DNA of 64,000 bases, taken from Mortierella alpina (Eukaryota; Mortierellomycota; Mortierellomycetes; Mortierellales; Mortierellaceae). Every line of letters begins with the position of its first letter. The first letter of the stretch is position 1. The stretch covers positions 1,977,452-2,041,451 of the forward strand of contig JANATF010000009.1 in NCBI GenBank assembly GCA_029449245.1. Direction: 5' to 3'. A program made the position numbers and the translations under genes. The notes below the pieces were generated by a model. That model was not told where the DNA came from. It saw only the letters and a list, made by a program, of their open reading frames with translations, and did not search any database. Below, piece after piece: positions 24,101-35,680 of the stretch.

Positions 24101-26205
24101 CCTTTGCGAGCAAGCCCATCAAAGTCATCAGCAAGCCAAGCAAGAAACGTCAAAGTATAAAAAACATGGAGCGTAAGTACTAGTCCACGACTCGCATATG
24201 CCTACGGACAGTTTTTGTTAGCGGAGGCTGACCGTCAACTCGATTCTTTTTTTTTCTCTTTTCTTTCGCCTTCTCCTGAATGCTAGTCTGTATCCATCAT
24301 GGTACAACCATCTCGCTTTTCAACCGAATCCGTTCCCAGACCGTGTCAACAAAGTATTTGGGGGTATCGACCACGACTCAAGCCTCTGCTCATGCGCCAT
24401 GGAACTACGGAAGCAACAATTTGAAGGATTGGCCCAACCTGGAGCCTTCACCTGAATCGTCAGCTAATCCAGTGAATACAGATGGAGGCACTTGCTTTGT
24501 CGCGCGCACAGGAGGCTGGGACCCCTTCGTTGTCTGGATCGTCTCTCCTGGTCAGACCCGGACAGAGACTCTTCAAGAACATGCCCAGCGACATCCTGGC
24601 TTCCCCCCACCACCAGCCATCGCCATCAATTCTCCGGCCGAGAACGGACCCCAGACGCCCATCCATTACAATCAGCCCATTGTCTTGCAGTGTCTTTCCA
24701 CAGGGCTTGTCTCTCCAGTGATGGTGATCCGCAAGGTGGATAAGGGTAGCATGGTCCTTGGTGGGGGATGTGTAGGACATTCGTCTGCAGAATACGATCA
24801 AGAGGCCATTGGCGACCCTGTCTCGCAGCTGCATAAGGTGGCGTTCCAGATCACGGGCCAGTCTGCACCAGTGCCCTTCTCGCCATCGAAACTCCAGCAG
24901 GGCACTTACTTGGCTTGCCTTGGCGATGTGGTCGGCATGCAACGGGCCAATGAGGGCAAGAGATACCTGCCCGACCCCAAGACACCCGGTCAGCCTGCAT
25001 CCAGCGATAGTACTCAAGCAAATGGCAATGGACCTTTCCCAATGGACATCGTCCCCGAGATGCCCGAAGGCAGCAATGGTGTTCCCGAGGTGTTGATGTC
25101 GGCCTGGTCTTCGACACACGACAAGCCAATGATGACCACTGCTGATGGTCAAAAGGTGGAGCGCAAGAGACGCGTGTCCTCCTCTGTCGTCATCAAGTCG
25201 ATCGGGGCCAGTGCGACCAAGGCGGCCGCAGCAAAGTCGCGGAGGCGAGTCAACAGCATGAGCGTTACGCAGGCGGAGGCTCAGAGGGTTCGAGCCAGCG
25301 CCATGGCAGCCAATAGTCAGCTGCATCATAGTCCCATCCAGGCCTATGTCAACCCTTCGAGCATGCCCTTGACTTCAGTTGAGGGCAAGGAGAAGTCGTC
25401 CAAGGAGAGCGGCGGTCTTAGCGCCAAGGTGCTGGCACTTCAGCAACAGCGACGCAACTCTTCGATCTGGACAGAGGACGTGACAGATGCGGCAGTGTGG
25501 ACTATTGTCGGCACGGACTGTGCTCAATACAACTTTTGCACACCTGGAGGCAACGAGTCCATGTCGTTGCCCCGCACGCCCGTAACACCGATCCCTATGG
25601 TGGTGGAGATTTGTGTCAATGGTCAAGCCCCTGGAACTCGGGCCTCTGCAGGACCCATTCCGATCAACAGTATCAGCAATATGAGCGCCAGCAACAACAG
25701 CCACGGTTCCCACGGTAAAGGCACTGGAAAGGCTCTCCGTGTGATGGAGCCCAATGTGAACGGCCATGGTCACGGTCATCACGATGGCTATCACCATCGA
25801 AACGGAGGGGCCAACAGCAGCGCGTTCAACTCGACGCTTCCCACACGACTGATGACTCTAAAAGGCCATGGCTTTGGGCGGGATGTCGCTGTGTGGTTCG
25901 GAACGATCAAGGCCCCGATGACGGAATACCAGAATCCGGAGACATTGGTGGCACAAGTGCCAGAAGAGGTGACACTGGGATCGTCCTTTTATTTCATCAA
26001 GGATGACGACGAGGACGAGGCTGATGACGACGAGGACGACGACGACACATCAACGAGCCAAGGCGGTGATGACTCGGGTTCGGAGCAGCAGCGGTTCCGA
26101 CGGAAGCGCGTGAAAGGGTTGTTGGAGTCGGATTGTGTTCCGATCCTGCTTGTCCGCAAGGACGGCGTGATCTATCGATCCGGCCATAGCATCATTCTCG
26201 GGTGA
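21119..26205 (+). CDS. CSL-family transcription factor (CBF1/Su(H)/LAG-1)
   Basis: Nuclear DNA-binding factor of the CSL family, which binds GTG(G/A)GAA-type sites. Fungi have CSL proteins without Notch. Three exons: 21119-23517, 23664-24172 and 24287-26205, giving 1,608 residues. The first ~790 residues are an extended low-complexity region rich in Gln, Ser, His and Pro. The N-terminal Rel-like domain starts near residue 795 (RTIIKRFLAAK, LTSKVAQKSYGTEKRFLCPP). The beta-trefoil begins at the exon 2/3 junction with LCIHHGTTISLFNRIRSQTV, then IRKVDKGSMVLGGG and DPVSQLHKVAFQI. The C-terminal Rel-like/IPT domain has LKGHGFGRDVAVWFGTIKAP and ends VPILLVRKDGVIYRSGHS. Two insertions enlarge the core: ~180 residues after the trefoil and an acidic D/E-rich block inside the last domain (~26005-26050). 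The ATG at 21119 is the first in frame. Confidence 0.92.
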
Positions 26206-26503
26206 AAGCTGCATTGCTCCTTTAATCCATCGACTTTTTGCGGTTCCTTTGGTTCTTTCCTTTTATTGTTCTTTTCTTTCTTGTACCAACGACATTCGAT
26301 CTATACCCTCCCACTCCCACAACAATGCCAGGCATTACGATGACAACAACAACAACAACAACAGCAACGGTGACAACGGTGACCAGAAAAAAAAAGCCAT
26401 CACAAGGCGAGTACAAAGGATGTTATGGAGTATTTCATGGCCAATTGTATATACACAGCACGGCTTGAAATAAAAGAAGGAACGAAGGCGAGATTGTATT
26501 GTA

Positions 26504-26509
26504 AATAAA
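26504..26509 (+). terminator. AATAAA polyadenylation signal
   Basis: Canonical AATAAA about 300 bp after the CSL stop codon, in the 433-bp convergent gap before the bHLH gene. Confidence 0.4.
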
Positions 26510-26638
26510 TATTCCGCCTGTCCCAGAACAAACTCACCGATCTAGAATAATATGAGCTCGATGAGTCCGAAGGTCGATGGATTTTGTTTTTTTATTACTC
26601 TGAACGAGTAGCTAGCAATTTGAACTAGAAGGGCAGGT

Positions 26639-28678
26639 CTACTGCCTCAGTCTTGCTACTTCTTGTCGTAATGCTTCCACTTCCTTCGTCAACTCGTCCT
26701 GATCTACCTTCATGCTCGCAATAAAGTCCACAGCTATATATATGTAACAAAAAAAAAAAAGTGCAAAAGCATGGACATTGGATATGACATGGAAAGCAGA
26801 GAAAGCAACTATGAGTCTTTTTGTAAGATGCTAGGTGTTTGCGCGTACTACTCAAGCAAGAAAGAAAATAGAAAGGGAAGAAAAAAAGGCAAGTGATGAG
26901 GACCACCTCTTTGCACTCGGCTTTTTTGCCTTTTCCTTACCTTTGCTTAGAATCTCCCACTTGCTGGTCTTGAGGCTGCGGTCTACAGGGAGCGAGTCCC
27001 GCAATTCATCAAAAAGTTCCTTCATCTCCTTGCGACGCTTCCGTTCAGCCAGTTTATGCGAGACTCTCAACTCGGGTGAACGGGAGTAAGGGGTCTCGCC
27101 CTTGGAGCCGGCCAAACCTCCCTCTGCCAAGTAGCCAGGCGACGTAGGGTAACCAGGGTAGAGGTGCGATCCCTGAGTGTGCGCTGCGGGCGGCGGTGCG
27201 ATTGATCCTTGTGTCTCTGGTCCAGTGTGCGGTGGCGGAGGTCCATAATGGTTGCTCGATAGGTGCATCTTTTCCATGTCCATGTTCATCCGATGATCAT
27301 AATCCTGCGTTTGCTGGTGTTGGTGCTGGTGGTGCTGGTGCTGGTGGTGCTGCGCGTGTTGTGGCGGAGGATATGGGTGGCCGTGATGGGGCGGATGATG
27401 GGCGTCTGCAACCGAGGACCTCCGCGACGAAGACTCTGAGAGCAGTGAGGGCCGACGGGGCTGATGAAGAGGAAAATGATGGCGGGGATGGTCCATGATA
27501 CCCATGCCTGCTGGTGGACCGTGTGAGGCCATCATGGAGGGCTTGATCTCGGCTGCGGGCTGAAGGTTCAATACTGGCAAATGGCTATGGCTTGGGGCGA
27601 TGGAGCCCCTTCGTGGTGGGCTCGAAGGCGCCGAGTAGGAGCTCCGAGACGGGTACGGATAAGCAGCGTCTGGGATGGAGTCGCGACGCTTGGCGGGGTG
27701 GTCCAAACTCTCGGGCGAGTGGACCTGGGAGAGGGGCGTTCCTGACGTTTTCCTCTTCAAGGGTCCCAGGCTGCCGTTCGGACTGCCGTTGCCCAGAGGG
27801 TCGCTGTGGGCTATTGAGTGTCGTCGCTGAGGCTCCTGTGCAAGAAGTTGGCCGAGCGGTCCAGCACTGCTGTGGATCGAGGGCAGCGACTCTCGTCGGC
27901 CGAGCGCATTCTCCGCCTGGCGGAGTTGCATGGGAGAATTGGGGGCGTGTGAATGATAGTGGGGCTCGGAGGAGGTGGAGGTGGAGGTGGTGGAGGATGG
28001 GGACGAGTTGGGGTAAGGGTGGCGGCCGTCTGCGGCGCTCGCAGGGCCAGGACCAGGGCTGAGGCCATGACTAGTGCCTCCGCTGCTGCCATTGCTACCG
28101 CTGCCGCTGTTGTAGTAACCGTTGCCGTCCATGGGAGCTGAGGTCGAGGGTCGCCGATGGATATCTGCGCCCGAGGAGTACTCGGGCTCGATCAGCGAGC
28201 CTCGGCGGGAGCTGCTCATGTATGAGTGCAGGGGGTGGGACGGCTCGATGGGCGGTAGGGTCCGGCCGAGGAGGCTGTCTACGGTGGAGGAGGGCAGGGG
28301 CGGCGAGGGGGTGCTGGGCGCAGGATGGTGGAGGGACTGGGGCGCGCTGGCGCCATGGCCGCTGCGGGCGGTGTGGGCTTGCTGAGGATGTGGGTCGTGG
28401 TAGTAGCGCGGGTCGCGAGGATCCTTTGGCTGGGCGTAGTGATATCCACTGCCGCTGGAGTAGCCGTGCTGCTGCTGCTGTTGCTGCTGCTGCTGTGGTG
28501 GTGGCGAATGCTGCTGCTCCTGGGCCGCTTGAGGGGGTGCATATGCAGCCTGTCCACTTCCGTTGGGCAGGGCACTAGGGGGCTCCATCGAAGGCGAGGC
28601 TCGTCGGGAGGTGGTGTCTTCCATGGAGCAGTCGTCGTCTGCAGAGTGGCTATGGCTGTCGGACGTCGAGGTCTTCAT
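26639..28678 (-). CDS. bHLH transcription factor
   Basis: Predicted DNA-binding regulator. Exons 26941-28678 and 26639-26733 give 610 residues from the ATG at 28678. Most of the protein is low complexity (Ser/Pro/His, a poly-Gln run and His-Gln repeats). The bHLH domain is close to the C-terminus: basic region with [20 protein letters not shown], loop [11 protein letters not shown], then [17 protein letters not shown] across the splice and a short leucine-zipper-like end ([18 protein letters not shown]). His, Glu and Arg at the spacing H-x3-E-x3-R predict E-box binding of the CACGTG class. The stop is restored only by splicing into the 95-bp last exon. An in-frame acceptor at 28687 could join this exon to the open segment at 29693-30374, adding about 230 N-terminal residues. 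Confidence 0.82.
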
Positions 28679-29163
28679 CTCGGGGTCTACAGGGACAGAG
28701 TCCAAGGAGGCACAACGGAGGTCAGGCACCGGGCGAGTGATTACGGAAGGAGGGGGTGATGGCAGTGAGCAAACGTCAGAGCAGTGCAGAATGCGAGGGT
28801 TGAATGGGCGAGTGAGTGCGTGTGTGAGAGAGAGAGAGGAGGAGAGGAATGAGGAGAGTGAGAAGAGCGAGAACAGCGAGAACAGCGAGAAGAGCGAGAA
28901 GAGAGAGTGAGAGAGAGAGAGAGAGGAGGCGAGATCGAGACAGGGGGGAGACAGAGTGGAGAGGATGAGGAATGAGGAATCAATGAGGAAAGAGAGAGAA
29001 AGAGATGATGAACAGAAAAACGACAACGGGTGAAGAAAAAGAAACACGTTGGTGCACGAGGCAGATAGACTAGGGCCACCCCCATCAGACACGCGAGAAC
29101 CTCTGCTCCAACGCCTTGCTCGCCCTTTGCTGGCCTTGCCCCCCATCATCGGTCGCTCTCTCG

Positions 29164-29261
<98 letters not shown>

Positions 29262-29692
29262 CGCTCAGTCTGACAGCTCGCTCTACCGATGCACGACCAT
29301 GCATGACGAACAGGAACAACGGCTGTAGAGACTTTGGCCATGTTTGTCTGTGCTGCCCGGTGTCTTTTCAGAGCCGACAGGCGGAGTCCAAATGGCCCCT
29401 CACCCTCACCCTCACAAACGGCGGATGTGGCCTGGCGATAATAATAATAATAATGCCATCTTGAACGAACGGACTTTTGCCATCCTCGGGCCATATCCAT
29501 CTGGAAGGTGGAGCCTCACCATTTTGCCCAACGGCTCTCCTGTCTCTCCATCCAGCCCTGTTATTCACTCTCTCTGCGTGTCCCCCTCCCCCCTACAAAA
29601 CAAATGTAGAGGAAACCCCAAAATACAACGTGGCGGGCAGCCTGCTTCTTTTTTTTTTTTTTTTTTTTTCGTTTTGTTCATCGAGCTCTTAC
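28679..29692. other. Upstream region or large intron of bHLH gene
   Basis: 1 kb without supported coding. It holds a (TC)n microsatellite and a poly-T run at 29651-29670. If the 29693-30374 segment is the first coding exon of the bHLH gene, this is its intron (donor GTAAGAGC, acceptor CCCTGTAG, phase-compatible); otherwise it is promoter and 5' leader. The long minus-strand open frame that crosses the microsatellite is an artefact of the repeat. Confidence 0.45.
29172..29258. repeat. (TC)n microsatellite
   Basis: About 87 bp of uninterrupted TC dinucleotides with imperfect TC/GC flanks on both sides. It lies upstream of, or in an intron of, the bHLH gene. Confidence 0.95.
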
Positions 29693-30088
29693 CGTCATGC
29701 GCTGAATTAAAGTTTTTGAGGCCGGAACAGGGATCGGAGCCTTGACTGTCCGAGTCTGGATCCAGAGATGCTTCTGGGGTCAACGGTGCTCTTGCGCTGT
29801 CTTCAGAGCTCAGTGCGGGGTGTGGGCCATCCCCGTAGTTGGGCTTGTCCTTGCATACCATCGAGCGTGCACTGTCTGCATCGCATCCAAGGTCAACATC
29901 GCCGGCCTCTCGATCGGCTCCAGTTGTCTCTCCTGAATCTCCAGCAATTGCACCCAATGGCTGGGGCTGGCCTGGGGTCCCAGCCTGAAAACGTGGATGC
30001 ACTGGCTGGCCCCTCGGCACCGTTTCAGATTCAGTGCCGGTCATTGGCACAGAGTCGTTGTGATAGCCCGCAAAGGAGGCTGGCGTGG

Positions 30089-30126
<38 letters not shown>

Positions 30127-30374
30127 GCAGCGGCAGCGGCAGCAGTGGCCACCGCAGAAAGCTCTTCTAAAGCCTGAGGGGACTCTGAGGACGGGTTCCT
30201 GTCTTGATCAGAGGCCGCATGGTTCGGATGGTGTGGATAATAATGACTGTGATAGTGATGTCGCTGTTGCTGCTGCTGCTGCTGCCGCTGCTGCTGTTGG
30301 TGACGGCGGTGACGGTGGTGAGGATAGTACGGGCGAGGGCCTTGTTGGTGCTCCATTCTAGAGGTCGTCGTCAT
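29693..30374 (-). CDS. Putative 5' coding exon, His/Gln/Ala-rich
   Basis: Open minus-strand segment starting with ATG at 30374 and ending at a GTAAGAGC donor, coding about 227 residues. It begins MTTTSRMEHQQGPRPYYPHH, followed by His/Gln-rich sequence, a run of about 19 alanines encoded by a CAG/CGG-type repeat (30090-30150) and an acidic Ser/Asp-rich end. No domain is recognisable. The last base (phase 1) joins in frame to the AC|CCC|GAG|ATG at 28686 of the bHLH exon, so it may be the N-terminus of that protein. By chance alone one acceptor in three would be in frame. It could equally be a separate gene whose later exons I did not find. Confidence 0.4.
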
Positions 30375-31887
30375 GGTGCTTGGCTGCTCAAAGGGCTCAG
30401 GCCTAACGTTTGGCGGCAAACAGCATGAACATCAGACATTCAGTGGAAATTAATTTCAAATGGCTGCTTGATAATCTCGCCTGCATGCATGGCGCCCACG
30501 CGCCCGCACCCCTGCGTCTCAATGGGTATTGAACCTTTTTTTTCCCGTTCTAATGTCATGACGGACGCTTTAGTGAACATGACATTCCACTCGAAATAAC
30601 TTTGTCGTTTTGCCTCTTCATTTCTAAATCTCAGAGCCGGGGAAAAAACGGCACGTTGTTGGAGATGGGTGTAAGGATAATGAGTGAGAGCAAACGACTA
30701 GGGAGGCGTAGGAGCAGGAACAGGGGCTCGCACACGGCACACAAGTGCATGTGCGTTGTTTGAGTAATGTATGCAGCAATAATGTAAAGTCTCTGAGCAG
30801 AAACGCTGCCCAAATGATATGAGTTCTGTCTCTCCACGACATATACATCTCGTCGGTAATCCACAGTCCACTTACCGTTGGCTCTTGTTATTACTATAGT
30901 GGAGAAACAACTGGGTTGTGTCTCGACGATGGGAATCGAACTGATGGAATCACGGTCTGGCAATTCAGTACTCTAATGAGAACGAATCTCAAAAAGCTGC
31001 TTCTCTTGCAAGGATGCAAGGGTAAGGTTCGAGAATGATGGACGCGTAGATTTCGTGGGTGTGGGTCGTGACGGGATAGGAAGGCGCGTGGATGTTCGTC
31101 AGGTCGTAAAAGCTGGCACGAATAGTATACAAGTCAAGAGGAAAGCCAAGAGAGAGGAGGAGAGCAAGACCAAGAAAATGTGCGTCAGAGAGCTCAAGTA
31201 AAGTCGCAGAGAACGGTGCAAGAGAATTGGGAGAGAAAGTGAGAGAAAACGGTCGCCCATCTGCAAGAACTCTACGTGAGTAGTTTTATATCACCCACGC
31301 TCCTGACGCCAAGTTTTTAACGGCCTAGGCTGCCTCTTCGATTCTCACTCGCCGTGCGGCTCCGCCAAAAGGAGGGAGGGGGAAGACGGATAACAGAATG
31401 GCGGGTTATCGCAACTGAGCTCAAGGGTGCAAAGACTTAAGCAAAGCGAAGAGTAGGGGGTGCACACATAAACATCTTTCAGCTGCGCGGTTAGATCAGC
31501 TATCTGCTGCGTCAATGCAAGGCTACCGCGAACGAGGGCCAGTCTCCTTCGTCGTGCTGGCATGCATGCATGCATGCATACATGCCAAGGTCATTGCTTG
31601 CGCAATTTGGCCTATCCTTGCCGTGCCAACAGTGTTGCAGCGCCTAATAACCCCTTTCTCAGGATCGATATTCTCTTTTCATAGAATCAAGAGCGGTTCA
31701 GGAGACGGGAAATGAACGTCTGAACGTTGTTTTTTCAACCACAGCAAGTCCGAAAAAGGGACACGAGGAGAAGAACGGGGTGTCGTACAGATACAGGCGT
31801 AGCATGCTCTACTAACAAAGGGGCTGAGTCCAATAGCGTCTAAAAAACCGGGTCAGCGATACCGTGCTTGAGTGCTGTGACACTTGA
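30375..31887. other. Intergenic, probable leader/promoter
   Basis: On the minus strand 30990-31280 is C/T-rich like a fungal 5' leader, and a good donor (GTAAGTGG) ends a segment at 30884 that may be a 5' untranslated exon of the 29693-30374 gene. An isolated minus-strand frame at about 31475-31575 (LALVRGSLALTQQIADLTAQ) looks coding-like but I could not connect it. A (GCAT)n run lies at 31561-31580. Confidence 0.35.
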
Positions 31888-32047
31888 AGGAGGCAGGCCA
31901 AAGAACAAGAGCGCAAGGAAGCTGCACAACGCGATAAGGCACATGGGCACGAGTGGTACAATGAGCAGAGGGAATTGGATACTTTTTCAACAGCAATCAG
32001 CGTCAAAAAGTTCGCAAATACAAAAAAAAAACTCTCCAACAAAGTCC
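31888..32047 (+). CDS. Coding-like segment, unidentified
   Basis: A charged plus-strand frame (AKEQERKEAAQRDKAHGHEW, then YNEQRELDTFSTAISVKKFA) has the composition of a real helical protein. It is limited on the left by an in-frame TGA at 31885-31887, and an AG at 31888-31889 could serve as an acceptor. I found neither a start exon nor a clear end, so it may be one internal or terminal exon of a spliced gene or a gene remnant. No family recognised. Confidence 0.25.
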
Positions 32048-32711
32048 TCAGCAAATGTGCATCTGACCTTACCGCAAAGTGTCCTTACTTCTTACTGTGC
32101 GCGCGCGTGGACCCATTGCCATATCCTATCCATTGCCGGCCATTTCTTGTCTCTTCCCGAGAGAGTCGCTCGCCTTCGGCGCGACTGCTTCAGTACCCCT
32201 TTCATGCATACTACACTCATGCAGACACCCCTTTCATGTCAGATCCCTTCTCTCCTCTTTTTTTTTTTTCCCTTCCATGTTCATTCCTCGTTACTGGCTT
32301 CAGTAACGTCTAAGGCTCACGGGAAGAGAGGGGGTTTCCTGAATCTGAAGAGGAAAGAGTACGAAATAGGAGAAACATGGCCTTCATCTCCTGAACCATG
32401 CCCCCAGTTTCATCCAGCCGTGCTCGGTGTTTGCACGGTGTAGCTTCATATCCGAGTAGACACTTTATGGATGGCTGGCCGGTGCACTATCTTCCGATAT
32501 ACGAACCGCGCTGGTGAGCCGCGCATGGTCCTTTACCTGCTATCGCAACATCATGAATTATGATCAATAGTCAGATTTTTCTTTTCGACGCGCAACAGGG
32601 GTGGGAAAAAAATTGTCGAAATCGTGTCTCGAGGTGTATTGCCTATAGTAGAGCATGGCGTTGCTTGGCAAATGGACAATTGCTCATGTCCGTGTCTTCA
32701 TGCCCGGTTTT
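32048..32711. other. Intergenic, nothing recognised
   Basis: 3' flank of IWS1. C/T-rich stretch at 32100-32280 with a duplicated catgcatactacactcatgcag-like motif and pairs of cccctttcatg near 32198 and 32227. No gene seen. Confidence 0.4.
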
Positions 32712-34665
32712 CTAAGTCCTCTTGACTTGCTTCATCTTGGCCATGTGGGACTTCAGCTTCTTGTACTTATCAGACTATGTTTTTCATCAAGTGAGGTATT
32801 CATGGATTAGGGGCTATTCAAAAAGACTCGAGATAGTTTCTCGAAGATGGACAAACCGTGTATTATATATACCTTGCCGCCGCGTGACTTGTCATAAACG
32901 ATGGAGGACTCGGGCATGAGAGCATAAGAGCCACGGTCGATCTGTGGTACCCGAACACCCAACCTCTTGGGATCAGGGGCGCTGTTGGTGATTAACATGG
33001 AACAAAAGTCATACGATCGTAATTAATATGTCTGATGGAATCTTTCAATCAACCATGTTCGCAAAGGATACCAGGGACGTACTCTGCACCGCCAGCGGAC
33101 GATCCAGTCGGTCGTCTGCGCTGTGATGATGATGCCGCAGGGTCCTCATCAGCATAGCTAATCTTCTTGTCCCTGTAGTCCTGACTCAGTTTGATAATGG
33201 GTCGGCTCCACTTGTCTACATCGTGTACAGAATGACTAGTGTGAATAAACGTCGAGCGTCGAACTCATGGCACAAGAATAAGCCGGAAGATCTGCCTGGG
33301 TGGCAAAGAAACGTACCAACAAGACTCTCAGCTTTGCGCTTGATGGTGGGGGTAATCCGAGACTCATCGACTTTAGTATAGAAGAAGACAACCCGTCCGA
33401 CTCCGCTATTGACGAGATGATCCGTTTGGATAGGCAGCTAGTTTTGGCGAGCAATAAACGCCTGTCAGAGGCGTTGAGCTGGACAACGGGGAGGCCATCT
33501 TTTGCGTCATCATGGGGACCACTTACAATATCCAAAATGTCCATAAAGTCCTGAATAATGTCCAAACTAGGCAGAGATCCGTCTCTCAAAGGCTCCAACC
33601 ACTCTCTCATGGCTTCGAGAATTCCATTATCCAAAAACGTATTGTGGACGTGTGATCTATACGCGATGAGTGAGTGTGAGGGCGTGTCTGAAGAGTCTGA
33701 TTTCCATGGGCGAGGTTAGGTTGCATCGTTGTCTTACTTGTTCAGCTGCGTCTTCACACTCTCCAACATCCTGACTTTGGCGAGAGCAGACATATTTTTC
33801 GTTTTGGCGTCAATGTCGGCAAAGGCAGCCTCTCGCATCTTGGCAACGAATCTTTGAGCGCCTTCGTCGAGTTCAGTGTCCTAAGGTCGAGCCGGCCCAG
33901 GTTCATGGTTCGAAGAGGGTGAGTCAATTGTGGCTATGATTCATGTTCCTGTCGCCTTTCAAACTGGCACTTACAATGTCTTCCTCGTCCTTTCTGCGTC
34001 TCCTATTTGTCGACTTGCCGCTCTTCATCGCCAACTCAAAGTCCTTTTCCAGCTGCAATAGTGCTTGCTGTCGAGGGTCCAATGGCAATAATTCGCTGTC
34101 TGCTTCTGCACTATCAACGGCGGGCTTTGACTTCTTGGCAATCCTGTGTGGAAGGATAAAATGCGACGACAGATATAAGTTGACTCTCCACGGGAGGGTG
34201 GTGTTGACTCATTACAAGGACAACGGACGCCTACTTTTTCTTTTTGACCTCTGGTGTCGGTGAATCGCCGTCCGCATTCCGTTTCTTGAAGCTAGGGAGT
34301 TGGATGGCCTCTTCCTCATCATCCTGTTCTGCGTCTGCAGCTCCCGAGTTGTCTTCTGCTGTGTCCTGGTCTCCAGTCTCCTTTGGACTCGCACGATCTA
34401 GATGGACAGAGAATCAAGGCGCGTGATGCTGTTGAGCGAGAGGCGACCTTTGTTTGTGTGCATCCTGCGAAGCTTCTTGTGTTGACTTTTACCAGTGTAG
34501 TTCAGCTCATCCTCCTCGTCGTCGTCGTCTCCAAAGATATCACGTTCGATGCGTTTCTAAGGATGGGCCAAGGCAACGCATGTTAGGATGCTGCTTTTGT
34601 TTTGATTGCACAGGATCACCAGTCGCTTGTTCTCGAGCCTAATCAATCACCTTGTCCAATGACAT
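32712..34665 (-). CDS. IWS1: Transcription elongation factor IWS1/SPN1
   Basis: Nuclear factor that binds SPT6 and RNA polymerase II and links elongation with chromatin and mRNA export. Ten exons on the minus strand: 34651-34665, 34493-34556, 34235-34397, 33975-34143, 33738-33880, 33527-33656, 33317-33437, 33083-33215, 32873-32981 and 32712-32765, giving 366 residues. The acidic N-terminus begins MSLDKKRIERDIFGDDDDEE. The TFIIS N-terminal-like domain is at about 160-300: QLNKSHVHNTFLDNGILEAM, REWLEPLRDGSLPSLDI, LPIQTDHLVNSGVGRVVFFY, TPTIKRKAESLVDKWSRPII. The C-terminal ends SRGGKYKKLKSHMAKMKQ. Every junction is phase-compatible and restores known family sequence. It diverges from the TMEM184 gene. 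Confidence 0.93.
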
Positions 34666-35680
34666 TATGCCGTGTGCGTGCCCTGAGTGCGAATGCGGCT
34701 GTGTGTCTGAGCTGTGTAGCTCGAGGATAGAGGGAGAGAGAGAGAGAGAGATAGAGAGAGAGAGTGTGTGTGTTGATGTGGCTGTCGAGAGGGCGAGCAG
34801 CGTGGACGAGGAAGTGCGCGCAAGGGAACGAAGGAGAGCAGCAAGCAGCAGCTGATGTCTGTCCGCCTTTGTGATGTGGAAATCGCCGCAGGTGGCTTGT
34901 CCTTCGTGTGCCACTCTGCGTGGCTAGTCGTGGCTCTCCACAGCAGCGGACATCGACTAGTACGGACCTTTGTCCAAAGGGGATGCTGCACCTTGCCTTC
35001 TCTGCCCCTTTCACCCACACCGCCTTGCCATTCGCCCGTCCATTTCCGGCCTCCTTGGGATCCGCTTGCATCCGCTTGCATCCACGTCAACACGCCTCGA
35101 TCCAGCCCGCCCTCGCCGCACCTCCCCCCCGCAGTCGTTGCATGCACTGACGCCTCGCCCAACTCGCCTTCGCAGGCTTGCTCGTTCTTTTCTTTGTCGC
35201 TCTCTCTCAGCCAGCGCCTTCTTTCCCTCGCTACTCCTTTTCCTTTGCGCGTTCGCTCGTTCCGTCCTTCCTTCCGCCTCTCTCCCCCGCTCTCTTTCTC
35301 TCGTTTTCTCTATCCCTCTTGCTCTGTAGGCGTTTTTCTTTGCATTCGTGTCATACGCCCTCGCCATTCCGTAGTCGGCGTTTCCTGATCCCCACACCTT
35401 TAGCCTGCAACCCTCTGCAACTGTCCAAATCGCTCTTCCTCAGGCACAACTACGCCCCAAAGTTTGGCGAAGCCTTCACGCTGTACTGCGCCCTTCTTCG
35501 CCCTCGTCGCCCTTACCCTTGCTCGCTCGTGCGCTGTTCATAGTCCCTCCTCGCTCATACCAGGAGCAGCTGTGGCACGTACTTCGGTGGGCAGTAGGCT
35601 TTTTTTTTTTTGCTCATAAATTTCTTGGCGCTTCGCCAGTCATACTTGTCGATCGCCACTGTGCGCAGACTTCCGTCAGG
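34666..35680. promoter_or_regulatory. Divergent promoter IWS1/TMEM184-like
   Basis: 1,015 bp between start codons of IWS1 (-) and the membrane-protein gene (+). A GA-rich tract (34730-34765) serves the minus side and a long C/T-rich stretch (34990-35560) the plus side, giving purine/pyrimidine asymmetry typical of the leaders in this window. No coding region supported. Confidence 0.5.

Noticed and set aside
28690-29500. N-terminal extension of the bHLH frame through the microsatellite
   Set aside because: The Arg-Glu run is a translation of (GA)n and the region lacks any protein signature; an acceptor at 28687 fits better.
30925-30990. tRNA-like gggaatcgaact on the minus strand
   Set aside because: The T-stem does not pair and no acceptor stem or anticodon arm can be built around it.
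30990-31280. Minus-strand frame reading as a hydrophobic, protein-like stretch
   Set aside because: No start, no usable donor before its stop, and the C/T-rich composition matches a 5' leader. The opposite strand gives an equally plausible frame.
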